Source: an uncultured Schwartzia sp.
Lineage (GTDB): Bacteria > Bacillota > Negativicutes > Selenomonadales > Selenomonadaceae
NCBI GenBank assembly: GCA_905373705.1
Contig: CAJPUA010000007.1
Coordinates: forward strand, 1-13,694
DNA length: 13,694 nt
Reading direction: 5' to 3'
Within the stretch, counting starts at the first letter, position 1; every line of letters starts with the position of its first letter. Below are positions 5,091 through 13,120 of the stretch, in pieces. A model generated the notes under the pieces. It had not been told where the DNA came from. It worked only from the letters and a program-made list of their open reading frames with translations, and did no database searches. The translations under genes and the position numbers were made by a program.

Positions 5091-5138
5091 TCACACCTTC
5101 GAGGATTATTCCACAATGATTTCTGGAGGTGTTTTATT

Positions 5139-6614
5139 ATGCCAAAAGCGCAGGCCAGCGAAAATATTCAGTGTGCTGCACTTTACATCCGCGTATCTAC
5201 TCAAGAGCAAGCAAACGAAGGATATTCCATTGAAGCTCAAACTGAACGCTTAACGGCATACTGTAAAGCCCGTGGCTGGGCTATCTACAGCACCTATACC
5301 GATCCCGGCTTTTCGGGCTCGAACGTACAGCGTCCCGCTCTGCAACAGCTTTTTTCCGACATAAAAGCCGGAAATATAGACTGCGTACTGGTCTATAAAC
5401 TTGATCGGTTGTCTCGTTCGCAGAAAGATACGCTGTACATGATTGAAGACGTATTCGCAGCTAACAACGTCGCTTTTGTATCAATGAACGAGAATTTTGA
5501 CACCTCCTCCCCTTTCGGCCGCGCTATGATCGGCGTGCTCTCCGTATTCGCTCAGCTCGAACGCGAACAGATTAAAGAACGCTCCGCAATGGGGCGAAGA
5601 GAACGGGCAAAGTCCGGGCTGTGGCACGGAGGCGGTTGGGAGCCCATAGGCTACAGCTACGCGGATGGCCATCTACAGGTTAATCCCGCTGAAGCTATCA
5701 TGATCCGTGATGTATATAAACTGTTTCTCCAGAACGTCCCACTGACGCGCATTGGTAGCATAACTAAAGAACGGTACGGGCGATTTCTCAGTCATTCTGC
5801 TGTCCGTTCTATCCTTAGCACTTCTCTCTATCTTGGACTTATTCGCTGGAACGGGGAGACATACCAAGGCGAACACGAGGCAATCATCGACGAGAATAGT
5901 TTTAAAAGAGCTCAAGTACTTCTTGAAGACCGCCACCGTATTGCCGAAACCAAGCCATTCCCATTTAAACCTCGGCATCTCCTTGCCGGTTTACTTGTCT
6001 GCGCGCACTGCGGGGCAAATTACACCACAAAGGGCAATTATGCTGGTCACGGGGCAAAGAAGAAATATCGTCCTTACTACTATTGCTACTCTCGCTCTAA
6101 GACAAACCCCCGCCGAATCATTGACCCGAATTGTCGTAACCCAGCCTACGCCGTCGTGGATCTCGATAAGCGCATACTGTACGAAGTTGAGCGCCTTTCT
6201 TCTGACCGGCGTTATTTCCGGCAAGTCCTAAAAAAACAACAAACGTACCGCGAAGAAGACCATACGCAACGCGATCGGGTCGGAATAATGCGCCGCTTAG
6301 ATGAGATAGACGCACAGCTGTCCCGTGTCATTGACCTCTACCAGCTCGGTACAATTCCTCGTGAAGCTATAAGCCAACGCACCAACAAACTGCAGCTCGA
6401 ACGCACCGCCTTACAAAACACCCTCCGGACCCTTACGGAAAAGGATAGAGCCCCTCGTCTTTCTGAGAATGAAGCTTTTGTCCTTCTTAATACTTTCGAC
6501 ACGGTTATGGCTTCGAATTCATTCGATGACCAGCGTCACTTATTACAGGCTCTTATCCAAAAAATCATTGTCCTTCCGGTTCAAGGTGAATTTGAAATTC
6601 TATGGAATTTCTGA
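5139..6614 (+). CDS. Large serine recombinase, prophage integrase
   Basis: 491 residues from the ATG after GGAGGTG; an in-frame start at 5037 falls in the small-RNA terminator and is rejected. The resolvase catalytic domain spans about residues 12-160, with the nucleophile Ser20 in LYIRVSTQEQ, arginines in KLDRLSRS (Arg90, Arg93) and helix E around FAQLEREQIKERS. The recombinase DNA-binding domain follows (about 165-270, including GYSYADGHLQVNPAEA). A zinc ribbon uses Cys288, Cys291, Cys316 and Cys332. A coiled-coil segment lies at about 390-460. All expected parts are intact, so it is probably able to integrate the element. Excision would also need a directionality factor, which is not identified here. 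It stops 25 bases from host rlmD. Confidence 0.95.
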   Translation: MPKAQASENIQCAALYIRVSTQEQANEGYSIEAQTERLTAYCKARGWAIYSTYTDPGFSGSNVQRPALQQLFSDIKAGNIDCVLVYKLDRLSRSQKDTLYMIEDVFAANNVAFVSMNENFDTSSPFGRAMIGVLSVFAQLEREQIKERSAMGRRERAKSGLWHGGGWEPIGYSYADGHLQVNPAEAIMIRDVYKLFLQNVPLTRIGSITKERYGRFLSHSAVRSILSTSLYLGLIRWNGETYQGEHEAIIDENSFKRAQVLLEDRHRIAETKPFPFKPRHLLAGLLVCAHCGANYTTKGNYAGHGAKKKYRPYYYCYSRSKTNPRRIIDPNCRNPAYAVVDLDKRILYEVERLSSDRRYFRQVLKKQQTYREEDHTQRDRVGIMRRLDEIDAQLSRVIDLYQLGTIPREAISQRTNKLQLERTALQNTLRTLTEKDRAPRLSENEAFVLLNTFDTVMASNSFDDQRHLLQALIQKIIVLPVQGEFEILWNF

Positions 6615-6660
6615 AGACAAGGGCTATCGAACCCCTTTACTATAGCAGGTCTTTCCTGAC
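6615..6660. other. Inferred attachment-site junction at the 3' end of rlmD
   Basis: The integrase ends at 6614 and the rlmD stop is at 6640-6642, so the prophage-host crossover should lie in or near this stretch. The last rlmD residues after LVRK (DLL, then TAG TAA) could be element-encoded. The exact core cannot be fixed without the other end of the prophage. Confidence 0.4.
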
Positions 6661-8043
6661 AAGTTTCGTGAGACATTCCACATGCGAGGTCATGGGGAAC
6701 ATATCTACTGGCTGGACCTCCTTTGTTTGATAGCCAAGTCCGGTTAAAATTGCTAAATCGCGCCCTAACGTCGCGGGGTTACAGGAGACGTAGACGATGC
6801 GACGGGGGTGCATGGCGGCCATAGCGGTTAGGACGGGCGGGGTGCAGCCGGCGCGGGGCGGATCGATGACGATAACGTCGGGGCGAATATGTTCTTTATA
6901 GAGACGCGGCATGACTGAAGTAGCGTCACCGGTAATAAATTCAGCATTTTTGACACGGTTGTCTCGGGCATTCTTCTGCGCGTCGCGAATGGCCGGGGCG
7001 ACGATTTCAATGCCGATGGCGCGGCGGGCACGCTGCGCCAGGAAAAGGGTGATAGTACCCGTACCGCAGTAAGCATCGATGACGGTTTCCCGCCCGGTAA
7101 GAGCGGCATAATCCAGCGCCTGCCGGTAGAGAACTTCCGCCTGCGCGGTATTGACCTGAAAGAAAGAGCGCAGCGAAATATGAAAGTTCAGCCGCCCGAT
7201 AGCATCCTCGATCGTCGGCTTTCCCCAGAGGAGCTTCGTTTCCCGCCCGAGAATGACGTTATTATGGTACGTTTGAATATTCTGCTGGACGCTGACGAGA
7301 TTCGGTAAGCGCCGGCGCAAAAAACCGACGATCTCTTTTGCCCGCCTTAGCTCGGGCGTGGCAGTGACCAGCACCGCCATGAGCGCGTCGTTTTTCCCCA
7401 CGCGCCCCATGACGTGCCGCAGGACGCCGCTATGGCGATCTTCATCGTAGACGGGAACGTCGAATTTTCGCGCCGCTTCGCGCATGGCGGCAATGAGCGC
7501 GTTATTCCCCGCCTGCTGGATCAGGCAATCGGTCGTGTCGACGATGGTGTGCGATCCTCTGGCAAAGCAGCCGATAACGATTTCGCCTGCTCCCCGGCCG
7601 ACGGGAAACTGCATTTTGTTACGGTAATTCCAGGGATTTTCCGCTCCTTTAACGGGTAAAACCGAAACGCCTTTAAGGCCGCCGATCCGCTCGATTGCGT
7701 CGCTGACTTGACGGCGCTTGAGTTCCAGCTGCGCAGGATAGCTTACATGCTGAAGCTGACAGCCGCCGCAGGCCGCATAGACCGGACAGCGCGGCGCGAC
7801 GCGGATTGCGCTTTCTGTCAGGCGCTTTTTCACCGCTCCCACCGCATAGTTCTTCTTGACGGTTTCAATTTCCAGCCGCACCTTTTCCCCCGGCAAAGCG
7901 CCCGGCGCAAATACGGTAAAGCCCTCTATATTTCCTACGCCTTCCGCATTGCTGCCGAAGCGTTCGATCAATATCTCACACGTTTGCCCCGGCTTAACCG
8001 GTATTTCCCGCCGCACGATTTTCCTCCCTTCCCCGTTTTTCAT
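6640..8043 (-). CDS. rlmD: 23S rRNA (uracil-5-)-methyltransferase, RlmD/RlmCD (RumA) type
   Basis: 467 residues if ATG 8043 is used. A GTG at 8016 (residue 10) has a better-spaced ribosome binding site (GGGAGG, 6 bases before) and may be the real start. Order of parts: a TRAM domain (about 13-74); an Fe-S cluster set Cys86, Cys92, Cys95 (CPVYAACGGC) and Cys173; a SAM-binding methyltransferase domain with DAYCGTGTIT (323-332); DPPRAGC (394-400); and catalytic Cys421 in YVSCNPATLGRDL, with the late Glu456 in SHVEC. It makes m5U in 23S rRNA using SAM. It is the last gene of the minus-strand cluster. The prophage sits directly behind it and separates it from its native downstream terminator. Confidence 0.95.
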   Translation of the reverse strand: MKNGEGRKIVRREIPVKPGQTCEILIERFGSNAEGVGNIEGFTVFAPGALPGEKVRLEIETVKKNYAVGAVKKRLTESAIRVAPRCPVYAACGGCQLQHVSYPAQLELKRRQVSDAIERIGGLKGVSVLPVKGAENPWNYRNKMQFPVGRGAGEIVIGCFARGSHTIVDTTDCLIQQAGNNALIAAMREAARKFDVPVYDEDRHSGVLRHVMGRVGKNDALMAVLVTATPELRRAKEIVGFLRRRLPNLVSVQQNIQTYHNNVILGRETKLLWGKPTIEDAIGRLNFHISLRSFFQVNTAQAEVLYRQALDYAALTGRETVIDAYCGTGTITLFLAQRARRAIGIEIVAPAIRDAQKNARDNRVKNAEFITGDATSVMPRLYKEHIRPDVIVIDPPRAGCTPPVLTAMAAMHPRRIVYVSCNPATLGRDLAILTGLGYQTKEVQPVDMFPMTSHVECLTKLVRKDLL

Positions 8044-8091
8044 TTCCCCTCTTGCAGAAAAAGGCCCGACGCCTGTCCTGTCATGACTCCC

Positions 8092-8119
8092 AAAAGTTAG
8101 ATTTCCAAGTCTAGCTTTT
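8092..8119 (-). terminator. Weak hairpin after the HAD phosphatase gene
   Basis: AAAAGTTAGATTT and AAGTCTAGCTTTT form a near-perfect stem directly after the TAG stop of the phosphatase gene. On the minus strand it has two C-A mismatches and ends in only four T, so it may only slow or partly end transcription before rlmD. Confidence 0.35.
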
Positions 8120-8779
8120 CTAAATCAGACAGCCGCGCCGGGTTTTTGTTATACAAATTCGACTTTCCAAAAGTACCCGCGCGCCGTTCGCCACGAGCTC
8201 CGCTTTCTCCCGAAAGCCCCACAAGACGCCGACTGGTAAAGCGCCGGTATTGACCGCCGTTTCCATATCTACGGAGGTATCGCCCAAATAAGCGGTTTCC
8301 TCCGGCAAAACACGCAATTTTTCCAAAAGATAGCGGACGTTCGCCGGATCAGGTTTTCGCGGCACACCCGGACGATCCCCCACATAAGCGGCAAAGGTTC
8401 CCGGCGCAAATAAATGCGTCAGCACCTCTGCCGCCGCCGAGGTATGCTTATTCGTGCAGACGGCCATGGGGATATGGCGCGCCGCCAATGCTTCCAGAAG
8501 CGCCGGGATCCCCGGGTACGGCTTTGTCTGGCGGATCAGACGGCGCGCGTATATTTCTTTATATTTTTCCAGCGCTTCGTCAATCTCCGCCTCTTTCGCA
8601 CCGGGCAGAAGCCGCTCCACCAGCTTTCGCGATCCGTTTCCCACAAGATAGCGGTATTCTTCCACCGGGCGCGGCGCCTTTTTGTATCCGGCAAGAAGCT
8701 CATTGCCGCTCGCCGCCAGATCAGACAGGGAATCGACTAACGTCCCGTCCAGGTCAAAAATAACCGCCCGATACCGCAT
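8120..8779 (-). CDS. HAD-superfamily phosphatase, phosphoglycolate phosphatase (Gph)-like
   Basis: 219 residues with the full HAD set: motif I DLDGTLVDS (Asp9, Asp11), motif II CTN (Thr109), motif III Lys142 in RKPDP and motif IV GDTSVDM (Asp167, Asp171). The helical cap lies at about residues 16-85, as in class I HAD enzymes of the Gph/PGMB type. Likely reaction: removal of phosphate from a small phosphorylated metabolite such as 2-phosphoglycolate; the true substrate cannot be read from sequence. GGAGGCGAG gives a good ribosome binding site. It follows the DUF2939-like gene by 26 bases. The last 15 residues (ESRICITKTRRGCLI) are unlike the usual acidic end of the family and may be a drifted C-terminus. 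Confidence 0.88.
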   Translation of the reverse strand: MRYRAVIFDLDGTLVDSLSDLAASGNELLAGYKKAPRPVEEYRYLVGNGSRKLVERLLPGAKEAEIDEALEKYKEIYARRLIRQTKPYPGIPALLEALAARHIPMAVCTNKHTSAAAEVLTHLFAPGTFAAYVGDRPGVPRKPDPANVRYLLEKLRVLPEETAYLGDTSVDMETAVNTGALPVGVLWGFREKAELVANGARVLLESRICITKTRRGCLI

Positions 8780-8805
8780 GGTCTCGCCTCCGCTCTTTGT
8801 CGCGC

Positions 8806-9852
8806 TTATTTCTGTTTCTCCTGAAGCCGCCGCAAAATAGCGGCTTCATTTTCCAAGGTCGTGGCTTCTTTCAGCAGTTCATTCGCCTGATGAATCGTTG
8901 CCGCCGATTTCGTGTCGAGCCACTCGGCATAAGCTTCCGCGTACCGGATACGCGCCTCACAAATACGCCGCTGCAGCCGCTGAAGAACTTGCGCCGCCTG
9001 CGGCGCCGGAACCGCATCCAATTCTTCCTCGCGTTGCTTCCAATCCGGCAGGATTTCTTCCTGTACAATTTTTTTCATCGCCTGCCGGGTCGCCGTGTCG
9101 CCCAAATTGCCGCGATGCAAGGTCTCCACCAGCTTACGGTCGGCGCTCTTAACGTTCGCTTCATGACGCGCCAAAATGGCGTCCGTCGCCTCGAGATACG
9201 TTTTGAGCTGCGTTTGCCGCGCCTTCATGATGAGAGTAATAAAATCCCGGAAATTCGTAATTTCCTTAACCTGCCAGAGGCCGGACGCCGTGCGGATCAT
9301 CTGCGCTTTGAGGACAAATTCGCCGTCCACTTCTTCCTGATAGACGCGCAGGCCGATGGTCGCCGTACCGGCTTCTTCGTCCTGTTCTAGGGAATCAATC
9401 CGCCGAAAATCGACAGACTTCAATCCTGTCCGCGTGAGAATAACATTCGAATCAATGGCGATGCTGTCCTCACCGCTCTGTCCGCCCCACTCGCCTGTAC
9501 GGACGTATTCGATGATCACATTTTTGAAGCTGGCGCGCAATGGTTCGCGAAACATCGCAGCAAAGCCGCTGATTGTGGCGCGGGCATCCTCAGACAGGGA
9601 ATGATCTGCGTCCATCATACCTTCCAGGAGAGCGTCGCTAGCGTTATCGACAATCGAGTCAACATCCACATAACGCTCGAATTGTTTTTGATCGTGGGCT
9701 TGGATCGCTTCCTGAATCATCCGCAGGGAATACGCCGGCGTTTTCGTATAATGCCCAAAATACCAATAGCCGCCGCTGGCCACCCCTAACGCCACAATGA
9801 CCGCGGCGATAATAAGTCGCAGTCTTCCCTGGCGGGAAAAATTGAGCGCCAT
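8806..9852 (-). CDS. DUF2939-like membrane-anchored protein with helical C-terminus
   Basis: 348 residues from the ATG after GGGAGGATGATTAT; the GTG start at 9879 lacks a ribosome binding site. One N-terminal TM anchor (about 11-32) is followed by PAYSLRMIQEAIQAHDQKQF, then ERYVDVDSIVDNAS, the pattern of the DUF2939 fold, where a pair of strands and helices follows an N-terminal anchor. A beta-rich domain continues to about 205. The C-terminal part (about 210-348) is highly charged and helical, probably coiled coil (LQRRICEARIRYAEAYAEWL). It should face the outside or periplasm. Its function is unknown. A good promoter lies 49-77 bases upstream. Confidence 0.7.
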   Translation of the reverse strand: MALNFSRQGRLRLIIAAVIVALGVASGGYWYFGHYTKTPAYSLRMIQEAIQAHDQKQFERYVDVDSIVDNASDALLEGMMDADHSLSEDARATISGFAAMFREPLRASFKNVIIEYVRTGEWGGQSGEDSIAIDSNVILTRTGLKSVDFRRIDSLEQDEEAGTATIGLRVYQEEVDGEFVLKAQMIRTASGLWQVKEITNFRDFITLIMKARQTQLKTYLEATDAILARHEANVKSADRKLVETLHRGNLGDTATRQAMKKIVQEEILPDWKQREEELDAVPAPQAAQVLQRLQRRICEARIRYAEAYAEWLDTKSAATIHQANELLKEATTLENEAAILRRLQEKQK

Positions 9853-9900
9853 ATAATCATCCTCCCTGCGAAATGTCACTTTGGAAAACCTTTCGCCTTC

Positions 9901-9929
9901 ATTATGAACCTTGCCCGCTGATTTCGCAA
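9901..9929 (-). promoter_or_regulatory. Promoter for the DUF2939-like / HAD / rlmD cluster
   Basis: On the minus strand TTGCGA (9929-9924), a 17-base spacer and CATAAT (9906-9901) lie in the gap behind mnmA. A small hairpin (GTAAGCG/CGCTTGC, 9946-9927) overlaps the mnmA stop and the -35 box. Confidence 0.65.
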
Positions 9930-9941
9930 GCGATTTAACGC

Positions 9942-11054
9942 TTACGGAGAAATTTTACCGGCGGCTGCACTTTCGATCGTTCCGCCGCCCAGCACTTCGT
10001 CGCCGTCATAGAAAACGACAGACTGCCCCGGCGTGATCGCTCTCTGCGGCTTCTCAAAGGATACCGTGACCCGGTTCTCTCCCTGCGGCGACACTACCGC
10101 CCACCCGGTGCGAACCCCATAGCGGATTTTCGCCTCCACCCGCCGCGGGGACGTGAGAGGCTTCCCGGTCAGCCAGTTCAAATCGCCAGCCGTCAGCGAA
10201 GAAGCGAACACCTCCTCCGCCGTCCCCACAATGACCCGATTATGCGCTATATCCAATCCAGTCACATAGAGCGGCGTTGGCGCGGCGACGCCAAGCCCCC
10301 GCCGCTGCCCGATCGTATAAAGCGGCGCCCCTTCGTGACGCCCCAGGACCTTCCCCGAGTGATCGACGATATTTCCCGGGCGCAGACAATCCGGGCGATT
10401 TTCCCGCAGGAAGCGGCCGTAATCATCATCGTCGATAAAGCATATCTCCTGACTTTCCGCTTTTTTCGCTACCGGCAGACCAAGCTTCTCCGCCATCGCC
10501 CGCACCTCCGACTTGGTGAATTCCCCCAGCGGAAAAAGAAGGCGCGGCAACATCTCCGGCGCTATATGATACAGCACATAGGACTGATCCTTTTTCGCAT
10601 CGCGCCCCTTGAGCAGTCGGTGCCGGCGCAGCGCATCATCCCACTGAAGGCGGGCATAGTGACCGGTCGCCAAAAAATCCGCGCCCATCTCGCGCGCCTT
10701 TTCCCACAGACCGGAAAATTTCAGATAACGATTACAAACGACGCAAGGGTTTGGCGTCCGTCCCGCCGCGTAAGTATTTAAAAAATATTCCACGACCCGC
10801 GCGTGGAACAGCGCGCGAAAATCCACAATATAATGCGGAAATCCGAGAATATCCGCTACCCGCCGGGCGTCCGCGGCGGCGCGATCCGATCCGCAGTCGC
10901 GCGTCTCGTCTACGGGGCGGACGTCTTTCGACAGACGCATGGTGCCCCCGACGACCTCATAGCCTTCGTTCAGGAGACGAGCTGCGGCTACGGCGCTGTC
11001 CACGCCGCCGCTCATCGCCATCAAAACCTTGCCTTTGCCTTTCGTCGGTATCAC
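9942..11054 (-). CDS. mnmA: tRNA-specific 2-thiouridylase MnmA
   Basis: 370 residues. PP-loop SGGVDS at 15-20 binds ATP. The catalytic cysteines are Cys104 (NPCVVCN) and Cys205 (SQEICFIDD), as in the family. ATGHYARL, KDQSYVLYHI and GQRRGLGVA are further MnmA signatures. A C-terminal beta-barrel domain (about 290-370) completes a normal-length protein. It thiolates U34 in the anticodon of Lys, Glu and Gln tRNAs, receiving sulfur from a cysteine desulfurase. The start is a GTG (11054), with GGAGAAG closely upstream. It follows the coiled-coil membrane gene by 11 bases, so the two are probably cotranscribed. Confidence 0.96.
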   Translation of the reverse strand: MIPTKGKGKVLMAMSGGVDSAVAAARLLNEGYEVVGGTMRLSKDVRPVDETRDCGSDRAAADARRVADILGFPHYIVDFRALFHARVVEYFLNTYAAGRTPNPCVVCNRYLKFSGLWEKAREMGADFLATGHYARLQWDDALRRHRLLKGRDAKKDQSYVLYHIAPEMLPRLLFPLGEFTKSEVRAMAEKLGLPVAKKAESQEICFIDDDDYGRFLRENRPDCLRPGNIVDHSGKVLGRHEGAPLYTIGQRRGLGVAAPTPLYVTGLDIAHNRVIVGTAEEVFASSLTAGDLNWLTGKPLTSPRRVEAKIRYGVRTGWAVVSPQGENRVTVSFEKPQRAITPGQSVVFYDGDEVLGGGTIESAAAGKISP

Positions 11055-11065
11055 CTTCTCCGATT

Positions 11066-11791
11066 TTACAAATCACGGAATACGTCCACGTTCGCGGTCA
11101 GCTCCTGCAAAACGGCCTGATATTCCTCCTGTTTTTTCTTCGCCTCGTCGCGCCGCTTTCTCACCCGCTCTATGTCGGCACCAATATCATCGAGCGTCAG
11201 ATATGACGCTCCCTCTAAAAGGCTCAGTTTTTCTTCCATCGCCGCAGCGACCATTTCTGCCTGCCGCGCTTTAAGCTGCGATTTTTTGTAAAGCGCCTCG
11301 TAATTGCTGATGGTCTGCGTTTGGAAACGTTTCTCGACACTTTGCATTTCGGCGTTCAACGGACTTATTTGGCTGTTTAAGCTCTGCTCGATGTAGCGCA
11401 GCTGACGACCCAGCTGGCGAAACTCCCGCCGCTTTTCCTGGCTGTCGATATGCCTTTCGGAGCGTTCGATGTCCAGCTGCTCAGGTGCGTCCTCCCGCGA
11501 TATGGTGGCTTCGTCGACGACCAAGACGACGCTGCCCGTGGGCTCCGGTTCTTTTTTCTCCGGCGCTTTCTGTTCCGCGGCAGGCATCACTGCCGACGGC
11601 GCTTCTTTCATAGCTAAAAACCAGCTGCCGCCGCCCAGGAGGAGCGCCAAGAAACCAGCGGCGGCAAAAAAAGCCTTCCGCCGGCCGGACTGCGGCGATA
11701 TTACCCCCAGCCCGACGCAGGTCAACAGCAAAGTTACCAGCAGAACCGTCAGAATCACAACGGACATAGTTGAAAATCCCAGAAATTCCAC
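11066..11791 (-). CDS. Two-TM coiled-coil protein of unknown function
   Basis: 241 residues from a GTG after GGGAGGGAAGG. Two hydrophobic segments (about 8-31 and 40-60) form an N-terminal hairpin, followed by a Pro/Ala/Glu linker (65-86). A long charged helical region then runs to the end (about 95-235), with heptad-like spacing (RQLGRQLRYIEQSLNSQI; MVAAAMEEKLSLLEGA). It may be a membrane-anchored coiled coil. No catalytic motif is seen and I do not recognise a family. It lies just before mnmA (11-base gap) and divergent from tmcAL. Confidence 0.75.
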   Translation of the reverse strand: MEFLGFSTMSVVILTVLLVTLLLTCVGLGVISPQSGRRKAFFAAAGFLALLLGGGSWFLAMKEAPSAVMPAAEQKAPEKKEPEPTGSVVLVVDEATISREDAPEQLDIERSERHIDSQEKRREFRQLGRQLRYIEQSLNSQISPLNAEMQSVEKRFQTQTISNYEALYKKSQLKARQAEMVAAAMEEKLSLLEGASYLTLDDIGADIERVRKRRDEAKKKQEEYQAVLQELTANVDVFRDL

Positions 11792-11842
11792 AAGCCTTCC
11801 CTCCCAACGCCTCGTTTACGCTTCTCTTTCCTGTTTTTTTCT

Positions 11843-11864
11843 GGTAAACTGAAGAAAATTTACC
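11843..11864. promoter_or_regulatory. Divergent tmcAL control region with a small inverted repeat
   Basis: GGTAAA (11843-11848) and TTTACC (11859-11864) form an inverted repeat. It overlaps TAAACT (11845-11850), a weak -10 candidate for tmcAL; only a poor -35 (TTCTCT, 11822-11827) matches it. No clear promoter was found for the leftward gene. Confidence 0.3.
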
Positions 11865-11887
11865 AAGCAGCAAAGGAGCGTTTTCCC

Positions 11888-13120
11888 ATGACCGTCGTGG
11901 GCGTTATCGCCGAATATAATCCCTTCCATAACGGGCATCGTCATCAAATAGCGCAGATCCACGCGCGTTTTTCTGACGCCGCTTGCGTGGCCGTCATGAG
12001 CGGCGGCTTCACGCAGCGCGGGCAAGCGGCGATACTCGATAAATGGCTGCGGGCACGAAGCGCCGTGGAAAACGGTCTCGACCTCGTATTGGAGCTGCCC
12101 GTCGTTTTTGCTGTCCGCAGCGCTCAGCATTTCGCAGACGGCGGCGTTCGCCTCTTAAGCCGTTTAGGCGTTGTCGACGTACTGGCCTTTGGCGCCGAGC
12201 TTTCTGACGACGCCGCTCTTTTGCAGCTGTCGGAGCAAAGCCTGCGTCCGGACTTCGCTGAACGGCTCCGGCAAGGGATGCGGCAAGGTCTTTCCTACGC
12301 CGCCGCGCTTGAAAACGCGCTCGACGTCCCGCTGGAACTGCCTGCTGCTTGTCTTCGCGAACCGAATACGATCTTAGCGCTTGAATACCTCAAGGCGCTG
12401 CGTCGCTTTTCATCGCCGCTCCGGCCTCTGCCCCTCCCCCGGGAAGGCGCAGGCTATCACGACCTTACCCTGTCCGCCGAGTACCCCAGCGCCAGCGCCA
12501 TTCGCCTCAATCTGAGGCAGGGAGGCGCTGACTGGACGCGGGCGGTCCCTCCCGCTGTGGCGCTCCGCCTAAAAGAGCAGCAGGCGCGCGGTCTGCCGGA
12601 TACTGAGCAGCTTTTTCGGCCCATCCTCGCGCGGCTTCTCTCCACCCGCGCAGAAGATCTGCGCCGACTCTACGGAATGAACGAGGGCTTGGAACACCGC
12701 TTTATCCGGGCGGCACGCTCCGCCCTCTCCCTCGCTGATCTGCGGCAGGCGGTGAGCAGCAAGCGCTACCCGGCGGCGCGTATCCAGCGCACGGTTCTCA
12801 GCCTCTTACTCTCGCTTTCCGCGGCGGACGCAGCCCGCTTTGACGAGACCGGTCCCCTCTATGCGCGCGTCCTCGCCTTTAACGATCGGGGGCGAAAGCT
12901 CCTCCGCACGATGCGAAAAGTCGCCACGATTCCCCTTATCGCTAAGGTGACGGATTTTCTTTCTTCAACGGCCGGGCAGTTATCTCCCGCAGCGAAAATG
13001 CTCGCCTTTGACACGCTGGCGACCGATCTTTGGGGGCTTTCTCTGTCGCCCCGGCAAGCGGCCGCCTTAGACTTTACAACCTCTCCCGTTTATCTCCCCG
13101 AAGGATCCTCCCAGCGCTGA
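11888..13120 (+). CDS. tmcAL: tRNA(Met) cytidine acetate ligase TmcAL (YlbM family)
   Basis: 410 residues, normal for the family. The nucleotidyltransferase-like N-terminus GVIAEYNPFHNGH carries the HxGH ATP-binding motif (residues 14-17). MSGGFTQRGQAAI and the DKWLRARSA segment are family signatures. A helical C-terminal tRNA-binding part follows. Known reaction: formation of N4-acetylcytidine at the wobble position of elongator tRNA(Met) from acetate and ATP. The ribosome binding site AAAGGAG precedes ATG by 9 bases. Its last 31 bases overlap the convergent folK gene. Confidence 0.93.
   Translation: MTVVGVIAEYNPFHNGHRHQIAQIHARFSDAACVAVMSGGFTQRGQAAILDKWLRARSAVENGLDLVLELPVVFAVRSAQHFADGGVRLLSRLGVVDVLAFGAELSDDAALLQLSEQSLRPDFAERLRQGMRQGLSYAAALENALDVPLELPAACLREPNTILALEYLKALRRFSSPLRPLPLPREGAGYHDLTLSAEYPSASAIRLNLRQGGADWTRAVPPAVALRLKEQQARGLPDTEQLFRPILARLLSTRAEDLRRLYGMNEGLEHRFIRAARSALSLADLRQAVSSKRYPAARIQRTVLSLLLSLSAADAARFDETGPLYARVLAFNDRGRKLLRTMRKVATIPLIAKVTDFLSSTAGQLSPAAKMLAFDTLATDLWGLSLSPRQAAALDFTTSPVYLPEGSSQR

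Larger units (their letters stand above)
1..6640. mobile_element. Right part of an integrated temperate prophage (serine-integrase type)
   Basis: The block has a classic lysogeny layout: a serine integrase at the chromosomal edge, a CI-like S24 repressor, a divergent Cro-like gene and a leftward early operon reaching a DUF2800 nuclease-like gene. The right boundary is inferred from the abrupt change to host housekeeping genes at rlmD. The left boundary lies outside the window. At least two genes are damaged (DUF2800 and an HsdR-like 5' remnant), so the element may be decaying or remodelled. No capsid, tail, terminase or lysis genes are visible, so it could also be a phage-derived or satellite element. 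Confidence 0.85.

Noticed and set aside
5037..5138. N-terminal extension of the integrase
   Set aside because: It begins inside the minus-strand terminator hairpin; the ATG at 5139 has GGAGGTG and gives the normal serine-recombinase N-terminus.
6617..6640. tRNA fragment at the prophage junction
   Set aside because: The minus strand has a T-arm-like GGGGTTCGATAGCCC, but the stem lacks the invariant closing G-C pair and no acceptor or anticodon arm is nearby.
8797..9390. 197-codon plus-strand frame
   Set aside because: It is antisense to the DUF2939-like gene, has no ribosome binding site, and is of the Arg/Phe-rich type typical of shadow frames in GC-rich DNA.
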